Assembly: GCF_014251315.1 (NCBI RefSeq)
Contig: NZ_CP059185.1
Coordinates: 143,017 to 207,016, forward strand
Reading direction: 5' to 3'
DNA: 64,000 nt
Source of the DNA: Blattabacterium cuenoti
GTDB taxonomy: Bacteria; Bacteroidota; Bacteroidia; Flavobacteriales; Blattabacteriaceae
Shown here: piece after piece, positions 9,306 to 19,623 of the stretch
Layout: each line of letters starts with the position of its first letter
Position numbering within the stretch: the first letter of the stretch is position 1
Made by a program: the position numbers and the translations under genes
Notes under the pieces: model-generated
The model's input: the letters and a program-made list of their open reading frames with translations, nothing else
Databases searched by the model: none
What the model was told of the DNA's origin: nothing

Positions 9306-10100
9306 TTAAACGGCTACATCTCCTTTAATATGAGGAAAAGGATTATAGTTTTTCAACTCAAAATCTTCAAATCGAAATTGGAAAATATTTTTTACAGAAG
9401 AATTTAGAATGATTTTAGGAAGCCTCCTTGGTGTTCTTTTCATTTGTAATTTTACTTGTTGAATATGATTATTATAGATATGAGCATCTCCTATAGTATG
9501 AATAAATTCTTTTTCTTTTAAATGAAGGACATGAGCTAACATAGTGAGTAACAATGCATAAGAAGTAATATTGAATGGTAGACCAATAAAAATATCTGCA
9601 CTTCTTTGATATAAAAGTAACGATAATTTTTTTTTATGTACATAAAATTGGAATAATAAATGACAAGGAGGTAATGCCATATTTTGAATCATTCCCACAT
9701 TCCAAGAAGAAACTATTAAACGTCTAGAATTAGGATTTAATTTGATTTCTTCTATAAGATTAACTATTTGATCAATAAAATGTCCATTATATGTTGGCCA
9801 TTTTCTCCATTGAAATCCATATATAGGACCTAATTCTCCATTTTTATCCGCCCACTTGTTCCAAATATGAACTTGATTGTCTATTAAAAATCGAATATTT
9901 GTATCTCCTTTTAAAAACCATAATAGTTCATAAATTATAGATCGTATATTCAATTTTTTAGTGGTTAAAATGGGAAAACCTTTTTCTAAGTTAAATCTCA
10001 TTTGATATCCAAATAGGCTTATTGTCCCTACGCCAGTACGATCTTTCTTTTTAATTCCCTTTTTTAACACATTTTTTAATAAATTTAAATATTGTTTCAT
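9306..10100 (-). CDS. thyA: Thymidylate synthase
   Basis: Methylates dUMP to dTMP using methylene-tetrahydrofolate. It has 264 residues, identical in length to E. coli ThyA. The nucleophile is C146 in [10 protein letters not shown]. The dUMP-binding arginine segment [23 protein letters not shown] and the C-terminal KGDVAV are all present. The normal dUMP supply would include dCMP deaminase, whose gene here is frameshifted (1374-1792). It diverges from prs across 57 bases. Confidence 0.98.
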   Translation of the reverse strand: MKQYLNLLKNVLKKGIKKKDRTGVGTISLFGYQMRFNLEKGFPILTTKKLNIRSIIYELLWFLKGDTNIRFLIDNQVHIWNKWADKNGELGPIYGFQWRKWPTYNGHFIDQIVNLIEEIKLNPNSRRLIVSSWNVGMIQNMALPPCHLLFQFYVHKKKLSLLLYQRSADIFIGLPFNITSYALLLTMLAHVLHLKEKEFIHTIGDAHIYNNHIQQVKLQMKRTPRRLPKIILNSSVKNIFQFRFEDFELKNYNPFPHIKGDVAV

Positions 10101-10132
10101 AAATCTCAGTATTTCTTTTTTAATTTAAAGAG

Positions 10133-10140
10133 TATTTTTG
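10133..10140 (+). promoter_or_regulatory. TAnnTTTG-type -7 box upstream of prs
   Basis: TATTTTTG ends 17 bases before the prs ATG in the 57-base spacer with divergent thyA. It matches the Bacteroidetes -7 consensus. No clear -33 TTG is seen at the expected distance. Confidence 0.4.
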
Positions 10141-10157
10141 CATAAAAAAATATAACT

Positions 10158-11096
10158 ATGAATCAAAACGTTCTCTTCTTTTCGACAAGAAGTGGGTTAA
10201 AATTGTCAAAAAATATAGCTTTTTTTTACGGAAAATTTCTTGGTAAAGTCCGATTTTTAGAATTTAGTGATGGAGAATATACTCCTTGTTTTGAACAATC
10301 TGTTCGTGGATCTCAAGTATTTTTGATTGGTTCTACTTTTCCTCCAGTAGATAATTTAATGGAATTATTATTAATGAGCGATGCCGCTCGTAGAGCTTCA
10401 GCTTATAATATTACACTTGTAATTCCATATTTTGGATGGGCAAGACAAGATCATAAAGATCAACCTAGAACTCCCATTGCTGCAAAACTTATAGCAAATT
10501 TAATAGTGGCTTCAGGAGCAACTAGAGTCATGACTATGGATTTACATGCAGATCAAATTCAAGGATTTTTTGATATTCCAGTGGATCATTTGTATGCATC
10601 TAGAATATTTATTGATTATATTAAAAAATTAAACATAGATCAATTAACCATAGCTTCTCCAGATATGGGAGGAGCCAAAAGAGCCAGAAGCTATGCAGGT
10701 TATTTAGGTACAGATGTTGTAATCTGTTATAAAGAAAGAAAAAAAGCAAATGAAATAGAATTCATGAATCTCATAGGAAATGTAAAAGAAAAAAATATTA
10801 TACTTATAGATGATATGGTAGATACGGCTGGTACTTTAACAGAAGCTGCTAATTTAATAAGAAAACAAGGAGCTAAAAGTGTACGCGCTATAGCTACCCA
10901 TCCTGTTTTATCAGGGAATTCATATGAAAAAATACATCAATCTGCGATTGAAGAATTAGTGATTACAGATACGATTCCTATTAATCATATGAAACCAAAT
11001 GATAAAATTAAAGTTTTGTCTTGCGCTCCACTTTTTGCGGAAGTTATGCAATCCGTACATAAAGACGAGTCTATCAGTAATAAATTCATAATATGA
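10158..11096 (+). CDS. prs: Ribose-phosphate pyrophosphokinase (PRPP synthase)
   Basis: Makes PRPP from ribose 5-phosphate and ATP. PRPP is the entry substrate for the purine run at 20.6-35.8 kb and for histidine, tryptophan and pyrimidine synthesis. It has 312 residues, the usual class I length. Visible motifs are FSDGEYTPCFEQSVRG, the flexible-loop RQDHKDQPRTPIAAK, the metal-site MTMDLHADQIQGFFDIPVDH and the PRPP loop LIDDMVDTAGTL. It overlaps rplY by 4 bases. Confidence 0.98.
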   Translation: MNQNVLFFSTRSGLKLSKNIAFFYGKFLGKVRFLEFSDGEYTPCFEQSVRGSQVFLIGSTFPPVDNLMELLLMSDAARRASAYNITLVIPYFGWARQDHKDQPRTPIAAKLIANLIVASGATRVMTMDLHADQIQGFFDIPVDHLYASRIFIDYIKKLNIDQLTIASPDMGGAKRARSYAGYLGTDVVICYKERKKANEIEFMNLIGNVKEKNIILIDDMVDTAGTLTEAANLIRKQGAKSVRAIATHPVLSGNSYEKIHQSAIEELVITDTIPINHMKPNDKIKVLSCAPLFAEVMQSVHKDESISNKFII

Positions 11097-11701
11097 AATA
11101 TATAAATATATACGGTTATAAAAGAGATATTGGAAAAAAAGTAGTTCGTTCTATTCGACTCTCTGGAAAAATACCATGTATTTTGTATGGAAAAAATATA
11201 AATATTCCGTTTTCTACTTCATTAGAAAGTTTAAGAAAAATAGTATATACTGCAGAAGTCTATGGTGTTATTCTTAAAATAGAGGGATATAATCAAAGTA
11301 TAAATGCAATTCGAAAGGAAATACAATTTGATCCTGTTAATGAAAAAATATTACATGCAGATTTTTACAAAATTGATAAATTCAAACCTATTATATTAGA
11401 AATTCCTATCAAATCTTTTGGTAGATCCATTGGAGTCGCAAAAGGAGGAGAATATTATTCTTCTATTAGAAAATTAAAAGTAAAAGCAGATCCATATAAT
11501 ATGCCTGAATACGTTAAATTAGATATTAATTCTTTAGATATCGGAGATAGAATAACAGTAAAAGATCTACATAATGATCAATATACTATATTACATCCTT
11601 CCCATACACTGATAGCAAGTGTAAAAAATTCTCGTACGACTATTAAAGAAGTTCAAGAAGAAAATCAAGAAGGAAAAGAAGATAAAAAAGTAAAAAAATA
11701 A
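11093..11701 (+). CDS. rplY: 50S ribosomal protein L25 (CTC form)
   Basis: Binds 5S rRNA in the large ribosomal subunit. The 202-residue protein is the long CTC type: an N-terminal L25 domain (about 1-90, with SGKIPCILYGKN and HADFYKID) followed by the C-terminal TL5-like beta domain (about 95-185). It has a charged Lys/Glu tail. Its ATG overlaps the prs stop (ATGA), so the two are probably translationally coupled. The prs-rplY pairing is common in bacteria. Confidence 0.95.
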   Translation: MKYINIYGYKRDIGKKVVRSIRLSGKIPCILYGKNINIPFSTSLESLRKIVYTAEVYGVILKIEGYNQSINAIRKEIQFDPVNEKILHADFYKIDKFKPIILEIPIKSFGRSIGVAKGGEYYSSIRKLKVKADPYNMPEYVKLDINSLDIGDRITVKDLHNDQYTILHPSHTLIASVKNSRTTIKEVQEENQEGKEDKKVKK

Positions 11702-11709
11702 AATGAATA

Positions 11710-12168
11710 ATGTCTTTAGATTTTTATTTTATGAAAATAGCTTTAAAAGAAGCTTTTATTGCTTTTCATAAAAATGAAATACCTATAGGGGCTGCAATTA
11801 CATATAAAAATATGGTTATAGCAAAAGCTCATAATTTAACTGAAACTTTATGTAATATTACTGCACATGCAGAAATGTTAGTGATTAACTTAGCTTCTAA
11901 TTATTTTAAAAAAAAATACATAAAAAAATGTACTTTATATGTTACCTTAGAACCATGTGTTATGTGTGCTGGAGCTTTATTTTGGGCTCAAATAGGAAGA
12001 GTCGTTTGTGGAGCTTCTAATCCATCAAAAAGAGGATTTATGTATTCTGGAGCTAAATTACATCCTAAAACAGAATTTGTATCTGGAATTATGAAAAAAC
12101 AGTGTAAAGCTCTTATACAAGAATTCTTTTTTTATAAAAGAATCTCTAAATTTAAAAAATCTAGATAA
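11710..12168 (+). CDS. tadA: tRNA-specific adenosine deaminase
   Basis: Deaminates A34 to inosine in tRNA-Arg(ACG), letting one tRNA read three CGN codons. It has 152 residues. The zinc/catalytic site is ITAHAEMLVI (His and the catalytic Glu) plus TLEPCVMCAGA (two Cys). The N-terminal FMKIALKEAFIAFHKNEIPIGAAI is characteristic of TadA. It follows rplY by 8 bases and overlaps the end of convergent dedA by 8 bases. Confidence 0.95.
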   Translation: MSLDFYFMKIALKEAFIAFHKNEIPIGAAITYKNMVIAKAHNLTETLCNITAHAEMLVINLASNYFKKKYIKKCTLYVTLEPCVMCAGALFWAQIGRVVCGASNPSKRGFMYSGAKLHPKTEFVSGIMKKQCKALIQEFFFYKRISKFKKSR

Positions 12169-12814
12169 ATACTTTTTTTTTCTTACTTATTTTCATTTTA
12201 AAAATAATTGGTAAAGTTGTAATCAATACAATTAATAAAATAATCCATTCAAGATGATTTTTTAATTCCGGAAAATTCTTATCTAAATAATGTCCAGCTA
12301 ACATGATAGAAAAAGTCCAAGCAAGAGCTCCAATAATATTATATATCATAAACTTTTTGAAATCTATGCGAATAGCTCCTGCTACGATAGGGGCAAAAGA
12401 ACGAAACATGGGTAAAAAACGACTCATGATAAGAGCAGTTGTTTTATATTTATTATAAAATAACTTTGCCAAAAGTAAGTGTTTTTTTTTAAAAAAGAAG
12501 GAATCCTTTTTTTTGTATAACAATTCTCCAGATTTGTATCCTAACCAGTATCCTTGCATATTACCAAGAATAGCCACAACTGCTACAATTAAAATGATCA
12601 CAAAAAAAGGTACATTATAAAAATTTTTGCATAAATCTTCTCCAAAAATTCCAGCAGTAAATAATAAAGAATCTCCAGGTAAGAAAAAACCGATAAAGAA
12701 TCCTGTTTCCGCAAAAACAATAGCTAAAATAATGAATAAAGCTGTATTTCCGAAATATAAAAATATCCATCTAGGATTAAACAAGTGTTGAAAAAAATCC
12801 CAAATATCTGACAT
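12161..12814 (-). CDS. DedA-family membrane protein
   Basis: A 217-residue inner-membrane protein of the DedA/VTT family, whose members are implicated in lipid (undecaprenyl phosphate or phosphatidylethanolamine) flipping. The family motif is visible in ETGFFIGFFLPGDSLLF near residue 40 and in LIMSRFLPMFRSFAPIVAGA (about 130-150). GALAWTFSIMLAGHYLD sits before the final helix. About four to five hydrophobic segments can be seen. The specific substrate cannot be inferred. Confidence 0.9.
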   Translation of the reverse strand: MSDIWDFFQHLFNPRWIFLYFGNTALFIILAIVFAETGFFIGFFLPGDSLLFTAGIFGEDLCKNFYNVPFFVIILIVAVVAILGNMQGYWLGYKSGELLYKKKDSFFFKKKHLLLAKLFYNKYKTTALIMSRFLPMFRSFAPIVAGAIRIDFKKFMIYNIIGALAWTFSIMLAGHYLDKNFPELKNHLEWIILLIVLITTLPIIFKMKISKKKKVFI

Positions 12815-12836
12815 TTTACAAATATGATTTGAAAGT

Positions 12837-12844
12837 CAAAGTTA
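12837..12844 (-). promoter_or_regulatory. TAnnTTTG-type -7 box upstream of dedA
   Basis: On the minus strand TAACTTTG lies 22 bases before the dedA ATG and matches the Bacteroidetes -7 consensus. No -33 TTG is seen at the expected spacing. Confidence 0.4.
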
Positions 12845-12915
12845 AATATTTCCATTTTTCTAAAAAATAAAAATATTTATTTTCATATTTTCATATAAAA
12901 AAAACTTAAAATATC

Positions 12916-13035
12916 ATGGAATGGTTATTTAAATTTATTAATATTTTAGGATGGATTCCTAATATAATTTTTTTCATTGTAGGTTTTATTTTTATCATTT
13001 TTTGGTTGTTTCAAATATTTTATTTCATTGATTAA
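12916..13035 (+). CDS. 39-residue single-span membrane peptide (hypothetical)
   Basis: An ATG-to-TAA ORF filling the space between divergent dedA and aroB. It encodes 39 residues starting MEWLFKFINILGWIPNIIFF, with one long hydrophobic segment (about 17-37). The pattern of Trp-Ile-Pro-Asn followed by a hydrophobic helix ending in FWLFQI recalls the C-terminal half of small Flavobacteria membrane proteins of the DUF6341 type, but this is from memory. Poly-T-rich AT DNA yields hydrophobic ORFs by chance, so conservation is the key test. Confidence 0.45.
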   Translation: MEWLFKFINILGWIPNIIFFIVGFIFIIFWLFQIFYFID

Positions 13036-13055
13036 TAAAAAATTGGTTAATTTTG
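13028..13055 (+). promoter_or_regulatory. Likely aroB promoter (TTG - 17 bases - TAATTTTG)
   Basis: TTG at 13028-13030 and TAATTTTG at 13048-13055 match the Bacteroidetes -33/-7 pattern, though the 17-base spacing is slightly short. The -7 box ends 25 bases before the aroB ATG. The -33 box overlaps the end of the 39-codon ORF. Confidence 0.45.
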
Positions 13056-13080
13056 TTTATAGAAAGATAAACTCATAAAA

Positions 13081-14148
13081 ATGAAAAAAAGGGGGGAATT
13101 CATACACTTTAATGAAGAAGGTTATGATATACTTAAAAATTATCTACTTTATAAAATAGATTCCATAAAAAATATATTTATTCTAGTGGATGATGTCACC
13201 TACACACATTGTCTTCCCATTCTTTTTAAGAAAATAGATTTTTTAAAAAAATCTAATATTATTAAAATCAAATCAGGTGAAAAAGAAAAAAATATTTATA
13301 CGTGTATTCAAATATGTAAAAATTTAGAAAAATTTAAAGCGACCAGAAAAAGTTTAATCCTAAATTTAGGAGGAGGAGTTATAACAGATATTGGAGGATT
13401 TGTCGCTTCTATATTCAAACGAGGGATTCGTTTTATTAATATTCCTACCACTTTATTAGGAATGGTTGATGCTGCTATAGGATACAAAACAGGAGTGAAT
13501 TTAGATTCTATAAAAAATGAAATAGGATCTTTTTATATACCAGAATTTTTAATCATTGATACTCATTTTTTAAAAACACTTCCGAATAAAGAAATTCTTT
13601 CTGGAATGGCAGAAATGTTAAAACATGGGTTGATAGCTGATTCAAATTTTTGGAAAAAAATGAATCAAATACAAACAGATACTATTTTTAAAAATGAAAA
13701 TGAATGTAGAAACTTAATTCATCAATCTATATTAATTAAACAAAAAATTGTAAATCAAGATCCTAAAGAAAAAGGATTAAGAAAAATTCTTAATTTTGGA
13801 CACACTATTGGACATGCTTTAGAAAGTTATTTTATGGATGTGAACAAAATTTTGCATGGAATTGCTGTAACTATGGGTATGATTTATGAATCATGGATTT
13901 CTTGTAAAATTAATGATTTATCTATATATGATTATAAAGAAATTAAATCTACTCTTTCTACATTATGTCCAAATCCAATACAAGATAAAATTTCTGATTT
14001 AGAAATTAATAAATTATTGTTGATCATGGAACATGATAAAAAAAATGAAAAAAATAAAATTCAATTTTCTTTATTAAAAAAAATAGGAAAATGTTCATAT
14101 AATTGTCAAGTTCCGTCTTCCTTAATTAAGGAAAGTTTTTTGAACTAA
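13081..14148 (+). CDS. aroB: 3-dehydroquinate synthase
   Basis: Second step of the shikimate pathway: DAHP to 3-dehydroquinate, using NAD and zinc. It has 355 residues, the normal length. Motifs include [18 protein letters not shown] (NAD binding), [21 protein letters not shown], the zinc ligands in [10 protein letters not shown], and [12 protein letters not shown]. It supports aromatic amino-acid supply to the host. gyrA follows after 34 bases. Confidence 0.97.
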   Translation: MKKRGEFIHFNEEGYDILKNYLLYKIDSIKNIFILVDDVTYTHCLPILFKKIDFLKKSNIIKIKSGEKEKNIYTCIQICKNLEKFKATRKSLILNLGGGVITDIGGFVASIFKRGIRFINIPTTLLGMVDAAIGYKTGVNLDSIKNEIGSFYIPEFLIIDTHFLKTLPNKEILSGMAEMLKHGLIADSNFWKKMNQIQTDTIFKNENECRNLIHQSILIKQKIVNQDPKEKGLRKILNFGHTIGHALESYFMDVNKILHGIAVTMGMIYESWISCKINDLSIYDYKEIKSTLSTLCPNPIQDKISDLEINKLLLIMEHDKKNEKNKIQFSLLKKIGKCSYNCQVPSSLIKESFLN

Positions 14149-14182
14149 ATGTTTTAATTCATTAAAAATATTTTCAAAAAAA

Positions 14183-16642
14183 ATGAATGAAAATGAAAAA
14201 GAAAAATTGATTCCTATTAACATTGAAGATGAGATGAAATCATCTTACATAGATTATTCTATGTCTGTTATTGTATCCAGAGCTCTTCCTGATGCAAGGG
14301 ATGGATTAAAACCTGTACATAGAAGAGTTCTTTATGGGATGTATCAATTAGGAATTATTTCGAACAGTTCTTATAAAAAATCTGCTCGTATTGTTGGAGA
14401 AGTATTGGGAAAATATCATCCACATGGAGATATTTCTGTTTATGATACTATGGTTCGTATGACTCAAAAATGGACATTACGTTATCCATTAATAGATGGG
14501 CAAGGAAATTTTGGATCTCTGGATGCAGATCCTCCAGCAGCTATGCGTTATACAGAAGTAAGGATGAAAAAGATATCTGAAGAAATGTTATTGGATATTA
14601 AAAAAGAAACAGTAGATATGCAATTCAATTTTGATGATTCTTTGGAAGAACCAACTGTTTTACCCACACGAATTCCCAATCTTTTAATTAATGGATCTTC
14701 TGGGATCGCAGTAGGAATGGCTACTAATATACCTCCTCATAATTTAAAAGAAACTGTAAATGCTATTTGTGCTTATATAGATGATAACGATTTATCTATC
14801 GAACAAATCATGAAATATATTAAAGCTCCTGATTTTCCTACAGGGGGGATCATTTACGGATATGATGGAGTTAAAAATGCTTTTCATACAGGAAAAGGAC
14901 GTATTGTTTTACGTGCAAAAGTTCATTTAGAAGAAATTCATGGAAGACAATGTATCATAGTAGATGAAATTCCTTATCAAGTCAATAAAGCTGACATGAT
15001 CACTCGAACTGTCGGATTAATGAAAGAAGGAAAAATGGAAGGTATTTATCAAATTCGTGACGAGTCTGATAGAAATGGATTACGTATCGTATACATTTTA
15101 AAACAAAATACAAACCCTAATATATTATTAAACAAATTATTTCAATATACTTCTTTACAAACTTATTTTAATGTAAATAACATAGCATTAGTTAATGGAA
15201 AACCTGTTCAATTAAACATAAAAAATTTTATTCAACATTTCGTTGATCATAGACATAACGTTATTATTCGTCGTACTGAATACGATTTAAAAAAATGTCA
15301 AAATCGTGTTCATATTTTGTTAGGTTTCTTGAAGATATTAGACCATTTAGATCTCATGATTCAATTAATCCAAGGATCTCAAAATCATCATGAAGCTTGT
15401 GATAGATTGATTCAAAAATTTAAAATATCAAAAAATCAATCTACATCCATTTTAGATATGAAATTACAAAGTCTTACATCTTTAGAAATTAATAAACTTA
15501 AAAAAGAATATAACGAACTTATTAAAAAAATAGAGTTTTTTAAAAGAGTTTTAGAAGAACATTCTACAAGAACTAAAATTATTAAAGAAGAACTTATAGA
15601 TATCAAAAAAAAATACCAAGATATACGTCGTACACAAATTGATTATTCAGGAAATAAAGTAAATATCGAAGATCTAATTGAAAATGAGCAGGTAGTTCTT
15701 ACTATATCCCATGCTGGTTATATTAAAAGAACATCCTTATCAGAATACAAACGTCAAGGAAGAGGAGGAGTGGGAAACAGAGGGGCTACTGCTAGAGAAT
15801 CAGATTTTTTCAAACATTTACTTGTAGCGACTAATCATCAATATCTACTTTTTTTTACAGAAAAAGGAAAATGTTTTTGGTTAAGAGTATATGAAGTACC
15901 AGAAGGATCTAAAATTTCTAAAGGGAGAGCAATACAAAACATTATTCATCTTCAGCAAGATGATAAAGTCAATGCTTATATATTAACTGGAGATCTTACT
16001 AATAAAAAATATGTAAAAGATTATTATGTTATGATGATTACGAAAAAAGGTATTATTAAAAAAACATCTTTAGAAAATTATTCTCGTCCTAGAAAATATG
16101 GAATTAATGCTATTGTTGTTCGTAAAGGGGATTCTTTAATAGAAGCTATCCTTACTAAAGGAGATAGTCATGTTTTTATTGCTGTAAAAAGTGGAAGAAT
16201 TATTCGTTTTTCAGAAAAAAAAATTCGTTCAACTGGAAGAACTTCTTCTGGAGTTATAGGAATTAATATAAATCATAAAGATATGGTCATTGGAATGATA
16301 TGTGTAGATATAGAAGAAAAAGGACATTTGTTAGTAGTTTCTGAAAAAGGATTTGGAAAAAGATCTCATATAAAAGATTATCGTATTACTAATCGTGGTG
16401 GAAAAGGAATTAAAACAATAAATATAACTCAAAAAACAGGAAATTTAATTTCCATAAAATACGTAACGGGTCAAGATGATTTGATGATTATTAAAAAATC
16501 AGGAATTATTATACGTATTCCTATCTCAGATATAAGGGTTATGGGAAGAACAACTCAAGGAGTTAGATTGATTAATCTAAAAGAAAACGATGCTATAGCT
16601 GACGTAGCAAAGGTTTATAAACCTATTATGGGTTTTCATTAA
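14183..16642 (+). CDS. gyrA: DNA gyrase subunit A
   Basis: The breakage-reunion subunit of gyrase, which introduces negative supercoils. It has 819 residues: a winged-helix/tower region with catalytic Y123 (AAMRYTEV), then six C-terminal beta-pinwheel repeats (about 500-800) including the GyrA box QGRGGVG. The pinwheel and box separate it from ParC. In the quinolone-resistance region the sequence is [10 protein letters not shown], so the residue equivalent to E. coli S83 is Ile84 while the acidic D88 is kept. Its last 17 bases overlap the convergent prc gene. Confidence 0.96.
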   Translation: MNENEKEKLIPINIEDEMKSSYIDYSMSVIVSRALPDARDGLKPVHRRVLYGMYQLGIISNSSYKKSARIVGEVLGKYHPHGDISVYDTMVRMTQKWTLRYPLIDGQGNFGSLDADPPAAMRYTEVRMKKISEEMLLDIKKETVDMQFNFDDSLEEPTVLPTRIPNLLINGSSGIAVGMATNIPPHNLKETVNAICAYIDDNDLSIEQIMKYIKAPDFPTGGIIYGYDGVKNAFHTGKGRIVLRAKVHLEEIHGRQCIIVDEIPYQVNKADMITRTVGLMKEGKMEGIYQIRDESDRNGLRIVYILKQNTNPNILLNKLFQYTSLQTYFNVNNIALVNGKPVQLNIKNFIQHFVDHRHNVIIRRTEYDLKKCQNRVHILLGFLKILDHLDLMIQLIQGSQNHHEACDRLIQKFKISKNQSTSILDMKLQSLTSLEINKLKKEYNELIKKIEFFKRVLEEHSTRTKIIKEELIDIKKKYQDIRRTQIDYSGNKVNIEDLIENEQVVLTISHAGYIKRTSLSEYKRQGRGGVGNRGATARESDFFKHLLVATNHQYLLFFTEKGKCFWLRVYEVPEGSKISKGRAIQNIIHLQQDDKVNAYILTGDLTNKKYVKDYYVMMITKKGIIKKTSLENYSRPRKYGINAIVVRKGDSLIEAILTKGDSHVFIAVKSGRIIRFSEKKIRSTGRTSSGVIGININHKDMVIGMICVDIEEKGHLLVVSEKGFGKRSHIKDYRITNRGGKGIKTINITQKTGNLISIKYVTGQDDLMIIKKSGIIIRIPISDIRVMGRTTQGVRLINLKENDAIADVAKVYKPIMGFH

Positions 16643-18722
16643 AATCTCGTAATATGTTAATACATTCTGCTATATAAAAATCTTTCTCCAGATTTTTTTT
16701 CCATTTTTTTTGTGCTTCTGATTCTTTTGTTTGCAAAAGAATTTGGGAATAAGGAGAAAAAGCTCGCAACCCATATATATTTAAATAATTTCTTAACTTT
16801 TTAAAAGTTTCATTTCTTTTTTTCATTTTTAAATGATCGTAATAAAATTCTTCCCAATTTAAAGAAAATTGTTTTTTTCTTGAAAATTTTTTTTCTAATG
16901 ATTGTATTGTTTTATAAATAGTGATGAAATCCTTATTTTTTTCCAAACGTTTTATACTTTTATATTTAATATTTTCTAAATTATTATAATAATAATGAAG
17001 AGAAGGAATGGGTTCTGTATAATCCCATTTCATAGAATTAGTTTGATTTTTTTCCATATATTTTAAAAATACACTTGTCATATTACTTGGAATGACTATA
17101 TCGGAATTTACTCCCTTTAATTGAGTGGAACTTCCATTCACACGATAAAATTTATTTATGGTAAATTTTAAGGCCCCTAGTTCTTCATTAAAAATGAAAA
17201 ATCTATTTAATGGATAAATAGTTTGCACTGTTCCTTTTCCATATGTTTGAGAACTTCCCACAATAATCCCTCTTTTATAATCAGCTATAGCAGCAGCAAG
17301 AATTTCAGAAGCCGAAGCAGATAACTCATTTACAAGAACGACAAGGGGACCTGTCCATAGAATTTTATTTTCATGACTTTTGAGTATTTTTTTTTTGTCT
17401 GGCTTACCTATTTGCACGATAGGAACTTTTCCTAAAAAGAAACCAGCAATTTCTATTACCGTGTCTAAAGATCCTCCTCCGTTGTTTCTGATGTCTATTA
17501 GAATTCCTTTTATATTTTCTTTTTTTAATTCTTGAATGATTTTTTTTATATCTTTAGCTGCATTTCTCCCATTTTTATTTTTAGGATTAAAATAAAATTC
17601 TGGTAAACATATCAAACCATATTTATTTTTATTTTTATCCAATATTATAACGCTTTTTGCAAAAATTTCTTTTTTTTCAATTATATCTCTTGTAAGAATC
17701 ACTTCTTCTAGGGATCCATTTTTCTTTTGAAGAGTTAGTTTAACTTTAGTACCTTTTTTTCCTCTTATTAAACGAATAGAATTTTCTAATAACATCCCTA
17801 CAATATTTGTTGATTCCGAATTAAGGTTTTTAGAAACTCGTATAATTTTATCTCCTATTTCTATTTTTTTATTTTTCCACGCAGGACCGCCAACAATGAG
17901 TTTAACAACTGTGGGATATCCTTTATCATCTTGTAATTCTACACCAATCCCTTCTGTTTGTCCAGATATATTTAAATCAAAAATTTCTTTTTCCTTAGGA
18001 GAAAAATAATTAGTATGAGGATCATATTGAGAAGTTATAGTATTAACATATATAGAAAACCAGTCGGATTCTTTTTTTATTTTTAATTTTCGAAAATATT
18101 CTTTAATATATTCTTCTACTTTTTTTCTTGATTTTTTTTCATTGTTAAAAAATGCATTTTTCCAAATGATCTTTTGGTTTGTATTTGTTTTGGAAGAACT
18201 AACGATCTCTAGTAAAGTCAGATATTTTAAGTATTTTCTCCATTTTTCTATCCATTCTTTTTTATTTTTGGAATAAGAAAGTTCTTCTCCAACAAGGAGA
18301 TACATTTCTTTTTTATTAAAATTAAAAGATGTTTTTAATATTTGAAAACATATAGATTCCACTTCTTTCACTCTTTTAAAAAAACATTTCATAATAATAT
18401 TAAAAAAAGTAGGATCTCCATGAATCCAAAAATCATCTATTTTTTCTTTATATAAAGAAAAATCTTCTATATCTTTTTGTATAAAAAAACGTTTTTGACT
18501 ATCTAATTTTTCAAAAAATTTATGATATACTTTTTGTGAAAAATCATTATCTATAGAAATAGGATTTGGATGTAAAAAATAAAGTGTTTTATATATCGTT
18601 TTGAGTACTATACGGTGTTTTTCCTGTTCTCCTAATGGAGAACAAAAACTTAATGAAAAAAAGAGAAAAAAACCAATTATTATGTACTTAATCTCATTCA
18701 ATTTTTTTATTTTAATATTCAC
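16626..18722 (-). CDS. prc: C-terminal processing (tail-specific) protease, S41 family
   Basis: A periplasmic serine protease that trims or degrades proteins from their C-terminus. It has 698 residues. An N-terminal hydrophobic segment ([14 protein letters not shown]) ends in a cysteine and looks like a signal or lipoprotein peptide. A Tsp N-terminal domain follows, then a PDZ domain (about 230-320; [20 protein letters not shown]) and the catalytic domain. The Ser is in [13 protein letters not shown] (about 470) and the Lys in [12 protein letters not shown]. Length and domain order match E. coli Prc rather than the shorter CtpA. It overlaps gyrA tail-to-tail. Confidence 0.93.
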   Translation of the reverse strand: MNIKIKKLNEIKYIIIGFFLFFSLSFCSPLGEQEKHRIVLKTIYKTLYFLHPNPISIDNDFSQKVYHKFFEKLDSQKRFFIQKDIEDFSLYKEKIDDFWIHGDPTFFNIIMKCFFKRVKEVESICFQILKTSFNFNKKEMYLLVGEELSYSKNKKEWIEKWRKYLKYLTLLEIVSSSKTNTNQKIIWKNAFFNNEKKSRKKVEEYIKEYFRKLKIKKESDWFSIYVNTITSQYDPHTNYFSPKEKEIFDLNISGQTEGIGVELQDDKGYPTVVKLIVGGPAWKNKKIEIGDKIIRVSKNLNSESTNIVGMLLENSIRLIRGKKGTKVKLTLQKKNGSLEEVILTRDIIEKKEIFAKSVIILDKNKNKYGLICLPEFYFNPKNKNGRNAAKDIKKIIQELKKENIKGILIDIRNNGGGSLDTVIEIAGFFLGKVPIVQIGKPDKKKILKSHENKILWTGPLVVLVNELSASASEILAAAIADYKRGIIVGSSQTYGKGTVQTIYPLNRFFIFNEELGALKFTINKFYRVNGSSTQLKGVNSDIVIPSNMTSVFLKYMEKNQTNSMKWDYTEPIPSLHYYYNNLENIKYKSIKRLEKNKDFITIYKTIQSLEKKFSRKKQFSLNWEEFYYDHLKMKKRNETFKKLRNYLNIYGLRAFSPYSQILLQTKESEAQKKWKKNLEKDFYIAECINILRDFNENP

Positions 18723-18753
18723 AATTATATATTGATTGATTGAAAAATATTAA

Positions 18754-18761
18754 CAAAATTA
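18754..18761 (-). promoter_or_regulatory. TAnnTTTG-type -7 box upstream of prc
   Basis: Minus-strand TAATTTTG lies 31 bases before the prc ATG in the spacer shared with divergent surE. No clear -33 TTG accompanies it. Confidence 0.35.
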
Positions 18762-18789
18762 TATATAAATAGCTATATAATAATATAAA

Positions 18790-19605
18790 ATGAATAAAAA
18801 ACCAATTATTTTAGTCACAAATGATGATGGAATTATAGCTCCTGGAATTAGGGCTCTTGTTCATTATATGAATCTTTTAGGAGATGTATATGTAGTAGCT
18901 CCAAATAAACCCCAATCTGGAGTAGGACATGGAATAACAATGAATACGGTATTATATTGTGATTCTGTAAAAATAGATAATGGGGATCAAAAAGAATGGG
19001 AATGTTCTGGAACTCCCGTAGATTGTGTTAAATTAGCAATTAGTGACATTCTTCCCAGAAGACCTGATATTTGTGTATCAGGAATTAATCATGGTTCAAA
19101 TTCTTCTGTAAATATTGTATATTCTGGCACTATTTCTGCTGCCCTTGAAGCAAGTATGGAAGGAATTCCATCTGTAGGATTTTCTCTTTTAGATTTTGAT
19201 TGGAATGCTGATTTTGAACCATCCAAAAAATATGTATGTCATATTGTAAAAAAAATTCTTTACAATCCTATTTATGAAAAAACAATTAGCTTAAATGTTA
19301 ATATTCCTAAATTAAAAAAAGAACAAATCAAAGGAATTAAAATATGTAGACAAGCAGAATCTAAATGGAAAGAAAGTTTTGATAAACGTTGTAATCCTAA
19401 AGGGAGAACTTATTATTGGTTAGTCGGGGATTTTGTTAATTTGGATGAAAAAATAGATACGGATGAATGGGCATTGAAAAATGGATATGTATCTATTGTT
19501 CCTATTCAATTTGATTTAACGAATTATACTATATTAAATATTTTAAAATCTTGGAATTTTATATTGTTTTTTTTTTTCGGATACATAGTTTATTCTGAAT
19601 TTTAA
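18790..19605 (+). CDS. surE: 5'/3'-nucleotidase SurE
   Basis: A metal-dependent nucleoside-monophosphate phosphatase of stationary-phase survival. It has 271 residues. The metal site is LVTNDDGIIAPGIRALV at the N-terminus, with APNKPQSGVGHGIT, the conserved VSGINHGSNSS and YSGTISAALEA. The core ends near IQFDLTNYTILNILKSWNF. About 15 further residues follow, encoded across a run of 11 T and rich in Phe; this tail looks like stop-codon loss or a slip in the homopolymer. It is the first gene of the long purine-containing plus-strand run. Confidence 0.95.
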   Translation: MNKKPIILVTNDDGIIAPGIRALVHYMNLLGDVYVVAPNKPQSGVGHGITMNTVLYCDSVKIDNGDQKEWECSGTPVDCVKLAISDILPRRPDICVSGINHGSNSSVNIVYSGTISAALEASMEGIPSVGFSLLDFDWNADFEPSKKYVCHIVKKILYNPIYEKTISLNVNIPKLKKEQIKGIKICRQAESKWKESFDKRCNPKGRTYYWLVGDFVNLDEKIDTDEWALKNGYVSIVPIQFDLTNYTILNILKSWNFILFFFFGYIVYSEF

Positions 19606-19623
19606 CGTTAAAACATATATATC

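Noticed and set aside
19588..19623. Missing N-terminus of ruvB as a truncation
   Set aside because: Only about 15-20 variable residues are missing before the conserved core, so it is a short leader rather than a damaged gene.
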